NCBI RefSeq assembly: GCF_051020515.1
Contig: NZ_CP194857.1
Location: forward strand, 4,092,001 to 4,156,000
Reading direction: 5' to 3'
Origin: CALKWS01 sp051020515
Lineage (GTDB): Bacteria; Actinomycetota; Actinomycetes; Actinomycetales; Beutenbergiaceae
DNA: 64,000 nt
Part shown: positions 9,601-18,122 of the stretch, in pieces
How the letters are laid out: each line of letters opens with the position of its first letter
How positions within the stretch are numbered: the first letter of the stretch is position 1
Program-made: the position numbers and the translations under genes
Notes under the pieces: model-generated
Database searches by the model: none
Told to the model about the DNA's origin: nothing
Seen by the model: the letters and a program-made list of their open reading frames with translations, nothing else

Positions 9601-10080
9601 CGGCACCACCACGTCACGCAGCGTCTGCACCGTCTGCTCCGGATCCTCGGGCGCGGTCACCGCCAGTTGCACCACCGGCAGATCGTCGAAACTACCCACC
9701 ATCACCTGCGGGTCGGCCGCCTCGGGCAAAGACATCCGGGACAACGCCATCTGCATCTGCTGCTGTGCCGTACCGGCCTCGGTGCCGTACGCCAGTTCCA
9801 GCAACACCGTGGACACGTTCGCGTTCGACGTCGCCGTGGTGGACTCCAGGCCCTCCACAGCCGTGGCCGCCTGGCTGATCGGCACGCTGACCTGGTCATC
9901 GACCACATCCGGGGAGGCTCCCGGGTACGGGGTGATCACCACCACGATGGGCAACTCGAAATCCGGGATGAGTTCTTGTTTCAACGTCGCCGCCGACCAG
10001 AGGCCCCCGAGGACGGCGATGATCGCGGCCAGGGCCACCAGGGCGCGGTTGCGAAGGCTGAAGCGAGCGAAAGCGATCAC
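6667..10080 (-). CDS. RND-superfamily efflux transporter (AcrB/HAE1-like)
   Basis: A 1137-residue inner-membrane proton-driven exporter. It starts with a cytoplasmic tip and TM1 (FARFSLRNRALVALAAIIAV), then a porter loop with PGASPDVVDDQV. TM2-6 hold the proton-relay motif GRVVDDSIVVIENIERHL. A second porter loop follows and contains a low-complexity Pro/Gly/Asp insert (about residues 790-835). TM8-12 end in VLVPVLYRLVEARKQR. The length and tandem-repeat layout fit AcrB-type pumps rather than the shorter MmpL type. No periplasmic adaptor or outer-membrane gene is adjacent, as expected in a Gram-positive. Substrate unknown. The basic C-terminal tail (KKSKPRRRWRRARKR) is unusual. Confidence 0.92.
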   Translation of the reverse strand: MIAFARFSLRNRALVALAAIIAVLGGLWSAATLKQELIPDFELPIVVVITPYPGASPDVVDDQVSVPISQAATAVEGLESTTATSNANVSTVLLELAYGTEAGTAQQQMQMALSRMSLPEAADPQVMVGSFDDLPVVQLAVTAPEDPEQTVQTLRDVVVPELEALDGVRDVALSGAVDEVVTIDVDAGALAMAGLSPDVIVSTLDSHGMVIPAGTLRDDPRALNVQVGEALEGVDDVAALPLRNAEGEVLRLDEVAEVSVEQEEATSFARTNGQTSFGLAVTATPEGNTVEISDQVADLLPELEQFLGEGAEISVIIDQAPFITQSVEDLAVEGMLGLIFAVIVILIFMRAWRPTGVTAVSIPLSLLITIIGVNVVGYTLNLLTLAALTVSIGRVVDDSIVVIENIERHLSYGGPKHQAVLTGVREVGGAITSATVATAAVFVPIGLVGGLVGELFRPFAFTAAAALLVSLLVALTIVPVLAWWFLPVAKGAPSAAEPTAGTGQRGHVRVDEQAQERRGPLQRGYLATLRPALAHPVITLLIAAGLLGGTVALVPQLETEFIGDSGDNTVSIAQTLPSGTSLRARDEAAAQVEAILEDIEEVQTYQVTGGEAEGVMAFVGAGQDATFMVSLDLEADAAQVERRLREELADLGSDAGELTVSPGQAALAGGVEVVVTAADSEDLADAAQQVRDAVAEVPDTTDVASNLAEDLATVTVSVDREAAAEVGLSEAQVGQSVAAALNGIPLGQIVTDTGEIDVVMQIGEAPLSMTELEELPVGTVPAEPAGSPAPGDVPGQMPGDAPTDAPEGMAPGELPEGPDPTDLDQPDPAQVGEPDPVLLADIAEVEEVDLPTSVTRSGGIQSATITASSTATDLGAQGAALQEALDDLDLPDGASVQVGGVMADQDEAFANLGVALLLSLAIVYLVMVGTFRSLVQPLILMISVPFAATGSIGLLLITGTPLGVAGLVGALMLVGVVVTNAIVLIDLINQYRRAGMGLAEAIEDGARHRLRPILMTAFATMGALVPMALGITGGGAFISRPLALVVIGGLFTSTILTLVLVPVLYRLVEARKQRRGVEFTDVDAFDEPPQVRHGAGATAGAATPSAVQEAPAPDTEQRGATAKKSKPRRRWRRARKR

Positions 10081-10319
10081 GGCGTGGTGTCTCCGGTGCA
10101 GGTACGGGCGCAGAGGTGCGGCCTCGCGCGGGAGGAGGGACTCGGGCGGGCCGCGCCTGGTGGCGTTGCCGTAGCCACCTCAGATTACCTGCGTACCCGG
10201 TCGGCCGGCATCGGCGCCAGCGCGCCTGGAACAACGGTGTACCTCGCCGTGAAACACTCGGGACACTCACAACACAGACCATGTGCACCGGCGTTAACCC
10301 ATCAGCAGGGAGGCTGACG

Positions 10320-11144
10320 ATGCTCCGCACCCGCGTCTGCGCCGCCGTCCTGGCCGCGGGCCTGGCCCTGGGGCTGGGTGCGTGCACCGACGATGAATCC
10401 GAACCGGACGGCGAGACCGGAGCGGACCAATCCCCCACCGCCGACGACGGGGACAGGGCCGACGGTGACGTCGAGGACAGCGAGGACGGCGCGACCGAGG
10501 ACGGCGAGGACGGCGAGCCGGAGGCTGACGAGGGCGGCTCCGGCGGCGACAGCGACGACCTGCCCGGTGAGGTCATCGAGATCTTCCCCTGGGAGGGCGA
10601 TGAACTCGCCGTGGTCGTGGTCGATCATGACGACGTCCTGAACGTGCGCGAACTCCCCGACCCGGGCGCCACCGTGGTCACCGAACTTGATCCGCTCACC
10701 CGGTCCGTGGTGGCTACCGGGCACAACCGCAGCGTGGACGACTGGGGTATCTGGGCCCAGGTCCAGGCCGAGGGCGTGACCGGGTGGGCGAACGTGACGT
10801 TCCTGGGCTACCTGGGCCGGACCGCCGACGCCGATGAGGACTTCGCCGATGTGGACCCGGCCGACTCCGTCGAGGACCTGGCCCTGGCCGTGGGCGCCCG
10901 GGCCGCCGAACTCAACGGTGCCGCCGAGATCGACAACGCCCGGATCGCCGTCTCCGACATCTCCGGCCCGGTCAACTCCCCCGACGTCACCGTTGATGTG
11001 ACCGGCATCCCGGACGACGCCCAGAAGGGTGAACGACTCCTGATGCGCGCCGGGACGACCGCATCGGGGACGATCCAGGTCGAGTTCATCGAACGCACCA
11101 TCATCTGCACGCGCGGGGTCTCCGAGGATGGCCTTTGCCTCTGA
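10320..11144 (+). CDS. Putative lipoprotein with SH3-like domain (paralog 1)
   Basis: A 274-residue secreted lipoprotein. The signal peptide MLRTRVCAAVLAAGLALG is followed by a lipobox ending LGAC. Then comes a strongly acidic, disordered linker of about 60 residues (DGDRADGDVEDSEDGATEDG), an SH3-like segment (DHDDVLNVRELPDPGATVVT, WAQVQAEGVTGWANVTFLGY) and a C-terminal domain of about 100 residues ending in a Cys pair (IICTRGVSEDGLCL). The ATG is supported by GGGAGG just upstream, although the frame opens earlier. It is paralogous to the next gene, 30 bases downstream. Function unknown; probably cell-surface. Confidence 0.8.
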   Translation: MLRTRVCAAVLAAGLALGLGACTDDESEPDGETGADQSPTADDGDRADGDVEDSEDGATEDGEDGEPEADEGGSGGDSDDLPGEVIEIFPWEGDELAVVVVDHDDVLNVRELPDPGATVVTELDPLTRSVVATGHNRSVDDWGIWAQVQAEGVTGWANVTFLGYLGRTADADEDFADVDPADSVEDLALAVGARAAELNGAAEIDNARIAVSDISGPVNSPDVTVDVTGIPDDAQKGERLLMRAGTTASGTIQVEFIERTIICTRGVSEDGLCL

Positions 11145-11174
11145 CCCGCAGGACCACGAGCCCAGGAGGCTGAC

Positions 11175-11987
11175 ATGCTCCGCACCCGTATCACCACCAC
11201 CGCTGCCGCGGCTCTGGCCGCCGCACTCCTCCTGAGTGCCTGCACCGGCGACGGCGAGGAACCACCGCCGCAGGAGACCGCCACCGAGGCCGAACAGGAC
11301 GAGACCGGACCAGACCCGGACGAGACCGACCCGGACGAGACCGAACCGGGCGAGGACGAGCAGACCGATGAGGTGGAGAACGGCGGCGGCCCGGGGACCG
11401 AGCCCGCCGACCAGGCAGATCTCCCGGGCCAGGCGGTGGACTTGTACACCGAGGGCGAAACCGTCGACGTGGTCGGGGTGGCGCACGACGACGTGCTGTA
11501 CGTGCGCGAGTTGCCCGACCCGACCTCCCCGGAGGTGACCGCCCTGGCCCCGCTGACCTCCGACGTCGTCCTGACCGGGCGCGCCCGGCAGTTGGACGAC
11601 ATGGCGGTCTGGCTGGAACTGGACGTCGAGGACCGGGTGGGCTGGGCGAACCTGCGCTATCTGGCCTACCTGGGCATGGTGACCGACGAGACCTCGCAGA
11701 TCAGCGACCCCGGGCCCCAGGACTCGATGGCGGACCTGGCCGCCGCCGTGGTCGAGGACCTGCAGGAGGACGGCGCTCCCGACTTGGACATGACGGTGGC
11801 CGAGGACGTCCAGGAAGGGGACCTGACCACCATCGTGGTCGACGTCCAGGGCTACGCCGACGACTCCATCAACGGCCACCGGCTGCACATCTTCGCCAGC
11901 GACGAAGGTGGTGACGGCTACCGGCTGGTCAGCGTGGAAGCCACCCAGATCTGTACGCGGGGGGCCACCGAGCAGGGCTGCCTGTAA
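11175..11987 (+). CDS. Putative lipoprotein with SH3-like domain (paralog 2)
   Basis: A 270-residue lipoprotein with the same plan as its neighbour: MLRTRITTTAAAALAAALLL with lipobox LSAC, an acidic Glu/Asp/Pro linker, an SH3-like stretch (AHDDVLYVRELPDPTSPEVT, WLELDVEDRVGWANLRYLAY) and a C-terminal domain ending QICTRGATEQGCL. The last two cysteines are conserved with paralog 1 and may form a disulfide. Even the upstream AGGAGGCTGAC ribosome site is repeated before both genes, so the pair arose by tandem duplication and is likely co-transcribed. Function unknown. Confidence 0.8.
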   Translation: MLRTRITTTAAAALAAALLLSACTGDGEEPPPQETATEAEQDETGPDPDETDPDETEPGEDEQTDEVENGGGPGTEPADQADLPGQAVDLYTEGETVDVVGVAHDDVLYVRELPDPTSPEVTALAPLTSDVVLTGRARQLDDMAVWLELDVEDRVGWANLRYLAYLGMVTDETSQISDPGPQDSMADLAAAVVEDLQEDGAPDLDMTVAEDVQEGDLTTIVVDVQGYADDSINGHRLHIFASDEGGDGYRLVSVEATQICTRGATEQGCL

Positions 11988-12050
11988 ACGGAGTTGCCCG
12001 GGGGCTGCTCGGGGCTGCCGGTCAGCCGCGGCCGGCGGCCAGGGGCCCGC

Positions 12051-12799
12051 TCAGCGACGGGCGACCACGGTGTTGGAGGCCTGGGCGACCGGGCGGATCG
12101 TCAGCGAGTCGATGTTGACGTGTCGGGGCCGGCTCAGGGTCCAGGCGATCGCCTCGGCGACATCGTCGGCCACCAGCGGCTGGTCCACTCCGGCGTAGAC
12201 CTGTTCGGCCGCCGCGACGTCCCCGAGCCGGCGCAGTGCGAACTCCTCGGTCTTGACCATCCCGGGGGCGATCTCGATCACCCGGATCGGCTCGCCGACG
12301 AGTTCCAGGCGCAAGTTGTTGGCGATCACGCGTTCGGCGTGCTTGGCCGCGACGTACCCCGCGCCACCGGGGTAGGTGTCGTGGGCGGCGGTGGAGGTGA
12401 CGACGACGACGTCCCCGCCTTCGCCTTCTCGTAGCGCCGGCAGCAGGGCCTTGGTGGTGCGCAAGGTGGTCAGCACGTTGATCCGGTACATCTCCTCCCA
12501 CACTGGTCCACGTCAGCGTGTTCCACCGGGTCGGCGCCACGAGCCCCACCGGCATTGTTCACCAGGGCGTCCAGACCCCCGCCCGCGGTGACGGCCGCAG
12601 CCAACTGCGCCACGCCGTCGTCACTGGACAGGTCCGCCACCACATACTCGGCGCCGGACTCCTCGGCCACCGCGGCCAGTCGCTCGGCCCGCCGTGCCAC
12701 CGCGATCACCTGGGCACCTTGGCTGCTGAGCAGCCTGACTGTTGCCGCCCCGATGCCGCTGGAGGCTCCCGTCACCACAATGCGCTTACCGCTGTTCAT
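12051..12799 (-). CDS. Short-chain dehydrogenase/reductase (frameshifted)
   Basis: An NAD(P)-dependent SDR oxidoreductase. The N-terminal half has the nucleotide-binding motif VVTGASSGIGAATVRLL and NNAG (LDALVNNAGG). The C-terminal half has the catalytic Ser region (VVVVTSTAAHDTYPGG) and the YxxxK motif (YVAAKHAERV), but in another frame. The break is near 12503-12506, where CAGTGTGGGAG should read on into WEEMYRINVLTTLRTTKALL: one base is missing or a TG is duplicated. The corrected product is about 249 aa, normal for the family. Substrate unknown. The start is the ATG at 12799. Confidence 0.85.
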
Positions 12800-12949
12800 G
12801 CCACCATCCTGCCAGCCTGTCCCGGACCTGCGTAGGATGGTCGGTGGACACCGGGTCCTCTCTGCCCCGGCCAACCCCGGACCGACTCTGTCCGGACGTC
12901 CGGGCCCGGCTCTGGCCCACCAGATCACCGATCCATCCGGAGAGCCCCC

Positions 12950-13960
12950 GTGAACCCTCGTGTCCGTCACGCTGTGCCGCTGACCCTTGCCGCGCTCGTC
13001 CTGGTCGGATGCAGCACCGCCTCACCCACCGGACCGCAGTCCGTCCCGGAGGCGGCCGACGACGACGCGGCCGGTCATTACCCGGTCACGGTGGACAACT
13101 GTGGCACCGAGGTGAGCTTCTCCCACTCCCCGGAGCGGATCGTGACCATCAAGTCCACCACCTTCGAACTGGTGCTGGCTCTGGGGATGGGTGAGGCCGT
13201 GGTCGGGCACGCCTTCCTGGATGGTCCGGTACCCCCCGAACTGACCGGCGCGGCAGCGCAGGTGCCCGAACTGGCCGAACGGGACCCCTCCACCGAGGTG
13301 GTCCTGGCCGCCGACCCGGACCTGATCTTCGCCGGCTGGGAGTCCACGTTCACCGATGAGGGCCTGGGGTCGCGGGAGTCCCTGCACGAATTGGGCATCG
13401 CCACCTACGTCTCCCCACCGGCCTGCCAGGGGGAGGACTACATGCCCGACCCGCTGACCTTCGCCGAGATCGCAGACCAGATCCACCAGGCCGGGGAGAT
13501 CTTCGGCGTGCCAGAAGCCGCCGCCCGGCTCGTCACCGAGCAGCAGGCCCGCCTCGAGGAGGTGACGGCGTCCGAGGCCGGGCTCAGCGCCCTGTGGTAC
13601 TCCTCCGGCTCCGACACCCCGTTCGTGGGGGCGGGTATCGGCGCACCACAGTTGCTGATGGAGACCGTGGGGCTGCAGAACATCGCCGGCGGAATCGAGG
13701 ACAGTTGGGCGTCGATGTCCTGGGAGGCGGTGGCCGATGCCGAACCGGACGTGATCGTGCTGGTGGACTCGGACTGGAACACCGCCGAGCACAAGATCTC
13801 CGTGCTGGAGTCGGTGCCGGCCATGGCCGCGCTGCCCGCGGTGAGCGAGGGGCGGTACCTGATCCTGGACTTCCCCACCACCGAGGCGGGGATCCGGTCC
13901 GCGGACGCCGCCGTCGACCTCGGTGAGCAGTTGGCGCAGGTAGAGGCCGGGTTGTCGTGA
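12950..13960 (+). CDS. Putative F420-0 ABC transporter substrate-binding lipoprotein
   Basis: A 336-residue cluster-A (siderophore/B12-type) periplasmic binding protein. The signal peptide ends in lipobox LVGC (about residue 21), followed by the two-lobe PeripBP fold (SPERIVTIKSTTFELVLALG, LAADPDLIFAGWES, AVADAEPDVIVLVDSDW). The start is GTG at 12950 behind GGAGA. It overlaps the permease gene by 4 bases. The family resemblance alone would suggest iron-siderophore uptake. The three-gene cassette found in F420-using actinobacteria that keep cofE but lack early F420 synthesis, here with cofE about 2.3 kb away, favours the proposed F420-0 importer. Substrate is inference. Confidence 0.75.
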   Translation: MNPRVRHAVPLTLAALVLVGCSTASPTGPQSVPEAADDDAAGHYPVTVDNCGTEVSFSHSPERIVTIKSTTFELVLALGMGEAVVGHAFLDGPVPPELTGAAAQVPELAERDPSTEVVLAADPDLIFAGWESTFTDEGLGSRESLHELGIATYVSPPACQGEDYMPDPLTFAEIADQIHQAGEIFGVPEAAARLVTEQQARLEEVTASEAGLSALWYSSGSDTPFVGAGIGAPQLLMETVGLQNIAGGIEDSWASMSWEAVADAEPDVIVLVDSDWNTAEHKISVLESVPAMAALPAVSEGRYLILDFPTTEAGIRSADAAVDLGEQLAQVEAGLS

Positions 13961-15057
13961 CCGCCACCGTCACCCCACGCCGGGGCCTGCAGGCCCCCAC
14001 CGGGCCCGCGCTGCCACAGCGGCCGCGACTGGCTCCCTGGTTGGTGCTGGGCGTGGTCGGGCTGATCGTCTCTGGCGTGGTGGCGATGGGGATCGGGCCG
14101 GCGGGAGTCAGCGCCGCGGAGATCCTCGGTTCCGGCTGGCACCACCTCAGCGGGGTGCTACCGGGGATGGAGCAGGCCGCGAACCCGCTGAGCCCGGCCC
14201 GGGATGCGATCGTGTGGCAGGGCCGGGCGCCCAGGGTGCTGACCGCCATGGCGGTGGGAGCCGGGCTGGCGCTGTGCGGAGTCGTGATGCAGGGCCTGAC
14301 GCGCAACCCGCTGGCCGATCCCTACCTGCTCGGGGTCTCCTCCGGAGCGGCGCTGGGTGCGGTGGCGGTGCTGCTGCTCGGGGTGGGACTGTGGTTGCCG
14401 GTCGCGGCGTTCGCCGGTGCTCTGCTGGCCCTGGCGGCCACGCTCGCGCTCGCCGGAGTCGGGGGGGCCCTCACACCGGCGCGCACCATCCTGGCCGGGA
14501 TCGCGGTGGCGCAGGCCTGCTCCGCGCTGGTCTCCTTCGCGATCTTCGCCACCACCCGCGGGGACTCCTACCGGGAGATCCTGGGCTGGCTGCTGGGGTC
14601 GCTGGCACGGGCCGGCTGGGCCTCGGTGCTGATCGCCGGGGTCTGTCTGGCCGTGATCGGGGTGGTGCTGATCGGGGCGGGCCGGTCCCTGGACGCCTTC
14701 GCCTTCGGGGACACCTCCGCGGCGTCCCTCGGCGTGAACGTGCGGGGGATGCGCTGGATGCTGCTGACCATGAGCGCGCTCCTGACCGGGGCGATGGTGG
14801 CCGTCAGCGGCGCGATCGGGTTCGTCGGGCTGGTGATCCCGCACATCATCCGGCTTTCCCTGACCCGCCGCCACCGTTGGTTGCTGCCGCTGTCGGCCTG
14901 CGCCGGGGCGCTGTTCCTGCTCTGGGCCGACACCGCGGCCAGGGTGGTGTTCGCACCGATGGAGGTGCCGGTCGGGGTGTTCACAGCCGGGATCGGGGCG
15001 CCGGTGTTCGCGTGGTTGCTGATGCGCAACCGCAAGGCCACGGCAGGTGGCACATGA
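13957..15057 (+). CDS. Putative F420-0 ABC transporter permease (FecCD family)
   Basis: A 366-residue membrane protein of the BtuC/FecCD family, with about nine to ten hydrophobic segments. It has the family motifs RAPRVLTAMAVGAGLALCG, MQGLTRNPLADPYLLGVSSG and GAIGFVGLVIPHIIRL. Start is the GTG overlapping the binding-protein stop (GTGA). It in turn overlaps the ATPase start by ATGA, so the three genes are translationally coupled. It would form the homodimeric channel for the substrate delivered by the upstream lipoprotein. Confidence 0.82.
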   Translation: MTATVTPRRGLQAPTGPALPQRPRLAPWLVLGVVGLIVSGVVAMGIGPAGVSAAEILGSGWHHLSGVLPGMEQAANPLSPARDAIVWQGRAPRVLTAMAVGAGLALCGVVMQGLTRNPLADPYLLGVSSGAALGAVAVLLLGVGLWLPVAAFAGALLALAATLALAGVGGALTPARTILAGIAVAQACSALVSFAIFATTRGDSYREILGWLLGSLARAGWASVLIAGVCLAVIGVVLIGAGRSLDAFAFGDTSAASLGVNVRGMRWMLLTMSALLTGAMVAVSGAIGFVGLVIPHIIRLSLTRRHRWLLPLSACAGALFLLWADTAARVVFAPMEVPVGVFTAGIGAPVFAWLLMRNRKATAGGT

Positions 15058-15848
15058 CGGTCCCGGTGCTGACCGCCCGCGGGCTGACGTACCGCGTGGC
15101 ACCGCACGTCACGTTGCTGGACGGGGTGGATGTGAGCGTGCGCGCCGGAGGGATCACCGGCGTACTCGGTCCCAACGGGGCGGGGAAGTCCACCTTGCTG
15201 CGCCTGGTCGTGGGGGCGCTGTCACCGGAGGCCGGCCGGTTGCGCCTGCACGGAACGGACGTGGCCACGATGAGCCGGCGCGAGCGGGCCCGCACGGTGG
15301 CGTTCGTGGCCCAGGACTCCCCCACCGAGGTGTCCATGGACGTCCTCGACGTGGTGTTGCTGGGCCGCACCCCCCACCTGGGGGCATTCGCAGCGGACTC
15401 CCCGGCCGACGTGGAACTGGCCATGGACGCCCTGGAGCGCACCGGCGCGGCCCATCTGGCCCAGCGGGACATCGCCACCCTCTCCGGTGGCGAGCGCCAG
15501 CGGGTTCACCTGGCCCGGGCGCTGGCGCAGGAACCTCAGGTGCTGGTGCTGGACGAGCCGACCAATCACCTGGACGTGGCGGCGCAGTTGCAGGTGCTGG
15601 ACCTGATCCACGCCGTGGCCGCCGCCGGCACCGGGGTGCTGGTGGCGATGCACGATCTGGACCAGGCCGCCCGGACCTGCGATGACCTGCTGGTACTCCA
15701 GGACGGCCGCACCGCCGGCTCCGGAACGGCCGCGGAGGTCCTGACCGCCGACCTGATCGGCGCGGTCTGGGGAGTGGGGGTGGAGTGGGTGTCGACATCC
15801 GGTGGGCGCGCGCTAATCCTGTCCCGTCTCGGGGTGCCGATCACCTAG
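15054..15848 (+). CDS. Putative F420-0 ABC transporter ATP-binding protein
   Basis: A 264-residue ABC ATPase of the FepC/BtuD type. Walker A is GPNGAGKST (about residues 38-46), the Q-loop lies in VAFVAQDSP, the signature is LSGGERQR, Walker B is VLVLDEPTNHLD and the switch His is in VAMHDLDQAA. The ATG overlaps the permease stop. It completes the importer cassette and energises the FecCD-type permease. The upstream frame is open but antisense-like, so the coupled ATG is chosen. Confidence 0.85.
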   Translation: MTVPVLTARGLTYRVAPHVTLLDGVDVSVRAGGITGVLGPNGAGKSTLLRLVVGALSPEAGRLRLHGTDVATMSRRERARTVAFVAQDSPTEVSMDVLDVVLLGRTPHLGAFAADSPADVELAMDALERTGAAHLAQRDIATLSGGERQRVHLARALAQEPQVLVLDEPTNHLDVAAQLQVLDLIHAVAAAGTGVLVAMHDLDQAARTCDDLLVLQDGRTAGSGTAAEVLTADLIGAVWGVGVEWVSTSGGRALILSRLGVPIT

Positions 15849-15857
15849 ATTGGACCT

Positions 15858-17140
15858 ATGACGAATCGGGGGCCGCGGCTGCAGTTCGACCTCCCGCGCC
15901 CGAGTTGGACGTCCCTGGGCCGGGCCGCCCAATGGTGGATCCGGATCGTCGCGGCGGTGCACCTGGCTGCGCTGGTGGGCGTGGTGGTGGCCGAGCACCT
16001 GCGGAAGTTGCGCGACCCCTACCGCGGGGTCTTCCCGCGCATGGCGCCCTGGTCCACCGAGATCGCCGGCACCAAAGCCACCACCTTCACCTTCGGTGAG
16101 GACCTGTATGCGGCAATGCTGGACTCCATCCGCAGTGCCGAGCACTCCATCTACTTCGAGACCTTCATCTGGAAGGGTGATGAGGTCGGTGCGGCGTTCA
16201 AGCAGGCATTGATCGCCGCCGCCCGGCGTGGTGTGCAGGTGTACGTGGTGATGGACACCTGGGGCAACCTGGTGGTCGATCCACGGTTCAAGAGATTCCC
16301 GAAGTTGCCCACGTTGCACCTGCTGCACTTCCCGCTCTTCCGTCCGGGGCTGCTCACCTTCAACCTCCGCAAGACCGGCCGGGATCACCGCAAGATCCTG
16401 GTGGTCGACGACGAGGTCGGGTACGTCGGCGGGTACAACATCGGATCGCTGTACGCTTCCACCTGGCGCGACACCCACCTGCGGCTGGAGGGGCCGGCCA
16501 CCTGGAGTTGGCCAACGCGTTCGTCGACTTCTGGAACGACCACCGAACGGCGCGCCACCCCGAACTTCCCGACCAGGGCGTCAAACTGTGGGAGCCGCGG
16601 ATCCGGGCGGCGCAGAACGCCCCGAGCCGGATGCTGTTCCCGGTGCGCGGTGTCTACCTGGACGCGATGGACCGGGCCGAGCATCACATCTACATCACCC
16701 AGGCCTACTTCATCCCGGACCGGGAGATCCTGCGCGGCCTCATTGCCGCCGCCCGGCGGGGTGTGGACGTGCGGGTGGTGATCCCGGAGATCTCCAACCA
16801 CATCGTCACCGACTGGGCTGCGCGCTCCCACTACACCCAGCTGCTCGATGCCGGGGTCACGTTGTGGCTGTTCCAGGACGCCATGATGCACGCCAAGACG
16901 ATGACGGTGGACGGACGCTGGTCCACCATCGGAACCGCGAACATCGACCGGCTGTCCTTGATCGGCAACTTCGAGATCAACCTCGAACTCTTCGATGCCG
17001 CACTGGCGCAGCACATGGAAGACATCTTCGCGGTGGACCTGACCAACTGCCGCCAACTGACCGCCGAGGAATGGAACGCCCGCAGCCTGGGCCACCGGGT
17101 CCTGGAACGGCTGATCCGCCCCTTCTCCCCCCTGCTGTAG
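15858..17140 (+). CDS. Phospholipase D-like / cardiolipin synthase-type protein (frameshifted)
   Basis: A phosphatidyltransferase-like enzyme with two HKD motifs: DHRKILVVDDEVGYVGGYNI in the first half and HAKTMTVDGRWSTIGTANID in the second. One N-terminal hydrophobic segment (WIRIVAAVHLAALVGVVVAE) anchors it in the membrane. The halves are in different frames. One G is missing near 16504: with it, ACC TGG GAG TTG GCC AAC gives TWELANAFVDFWNDH and a 427-residue protein, normal for bacterial cardiolipin synthases. A TAGATT lies 6 bases before the ATG (leaderless). It follows the ABC cassette directly but need not share its function. Confidence 0.82.
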
Positions 17141-17158
17141 TACCCCGCGGAGTTCGTC

Positions 17159-18022
17159 ATGACGCTTCCCGCTGACAGTCATGTTCATAGTGAGTGGTCC
17201 TGGGATACAGGAGGACCTGGATCGCACGCTGCTGGTCGGATGCGCGCCACGTGCGCGCAGGCGGTCCGGATCGGACTGCCGGCGATCTTCTTCACCGAAC
17301 ACCTGGACATCCCGGACACCTGGCACGCGGAGCCCGATGACCTCATGCCGCACCAACGGAACTTCCTGAACGACGCAGGCAGGGTCGAGTTCGCTCCGTT
17401 CGATGCGAACGGCTACTTCGATGCCATCGACCGCATGCGTCATCAGTTCCCCGACCTGCGCATCCACACGGGCGTCGAGTTCGGCCAACCACACCTCTAC
17501 GCCACCGCGGCCCGCCAGATGGTCGACCTCAGCCGGGTCGACCGCGTGCTCGGCTCGCTGCACACCCTTGACCTCGGCGAGGGCGCCGCCGAGCCGAACA
17601 CCCTCTTCCGCGACCATGATCCAGCCGAGGTCATGAACGAGTATCTCGAGCAGATACCGGTCATGGTCTCAGGCTCGGAGTCCTTTGAGGTGGTCACCCA
17701 CATCGACTACGCGGTACGCCAGTGGCCAATCGAGCAGTCCGGACCGTTCGACCCGCGGCGATTCGAGGAGCAGTTCCGGGGCGCGATGCGCGCAATCGCC
17801 GAGAGCGGGCGGGCCCTGGAGATGAACACGAAGCGCCTCTGGCCATGGATCCCGCAGTGGTGGGCGCAAGCGGGCGGAACCATGGTCAGTTTCGGCAGCG
17901 ACGCCCACACCCCCGATGCCATCGCACGCGACTTTCCCGAAGCGACGGCGATGCTCGAGTATTTCGGGTTCCGACCAGGGCGTAGCCCGGAACAGCTCTG
18001 GGCACGCCCGGCCACCGGCTAG
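17159..18022 (+). CDS. PHP-domain phosphoesterase (histidinol-phosphatase-like)
   Basis: A 287-residue PHP-fold metal-dependent phosphoesterase. Metal-binding motifs are visible: DSHVHSEWSWD near the N-terminus (HxH), FFTEHLDIPD, GVEFGQP, VTHIDYAVRQWP and FGSDAHTPD near the C-terminus. The length and motif order fit HisK/HisJ-type histidinol phosphatases, but no other histidine biosynthesis gene is nearby, so a broader sugar- or nucleotide-phosphate phosphatase role is equally possible. It lies 18 bases after the PLD-like gene. Confidence 0.8.
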   Translation: MTLPADSHVHSEWSWDTGGPGSHAAGRMRATCAQAVRIGLPAIFFTEHLDIPDTWHAEPDDLMPHQRNFLNDAGRVEFAPFDANGYFDAIDRMRHQFPDLRIHTGVEFGQPHLYATAARQMVDLSRVDRVLGSLHTLDLGEGAAEPNTLFRDHDPAEVMNEYLEQIPVMVSGSESFEVVTHIDYAVRQWPIEQSGPFDPRRFEEQFRGAMRAIAESGRALEMNTKRLWPWIPQWWAQAGGTMVSFGSDAHTPDAIARDFPEATAMLEYFGFRPGRSPEQLWARPATG

Positions 18023-18122
18023 CAGCGCACGTCCAGTCGCGCGAGCGATCGGGAGTTCGGCGGTTCACCGTCGCCTTCGGAAACGAACTGCCGAACTGGG
18101 CAGTGGGTTCCTGACCGAGGCC

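Noticed and set aside
12950..15848. Iron-siderophore or vitamin B12 importer
   Set aside because: The fold is the same, so this is not excluded, but cofE and F420-dependent genes nearby and the known three-gene F420-linked cassette make F420-0 the better proposal; no siderophore or cobalamin gene is in the window.
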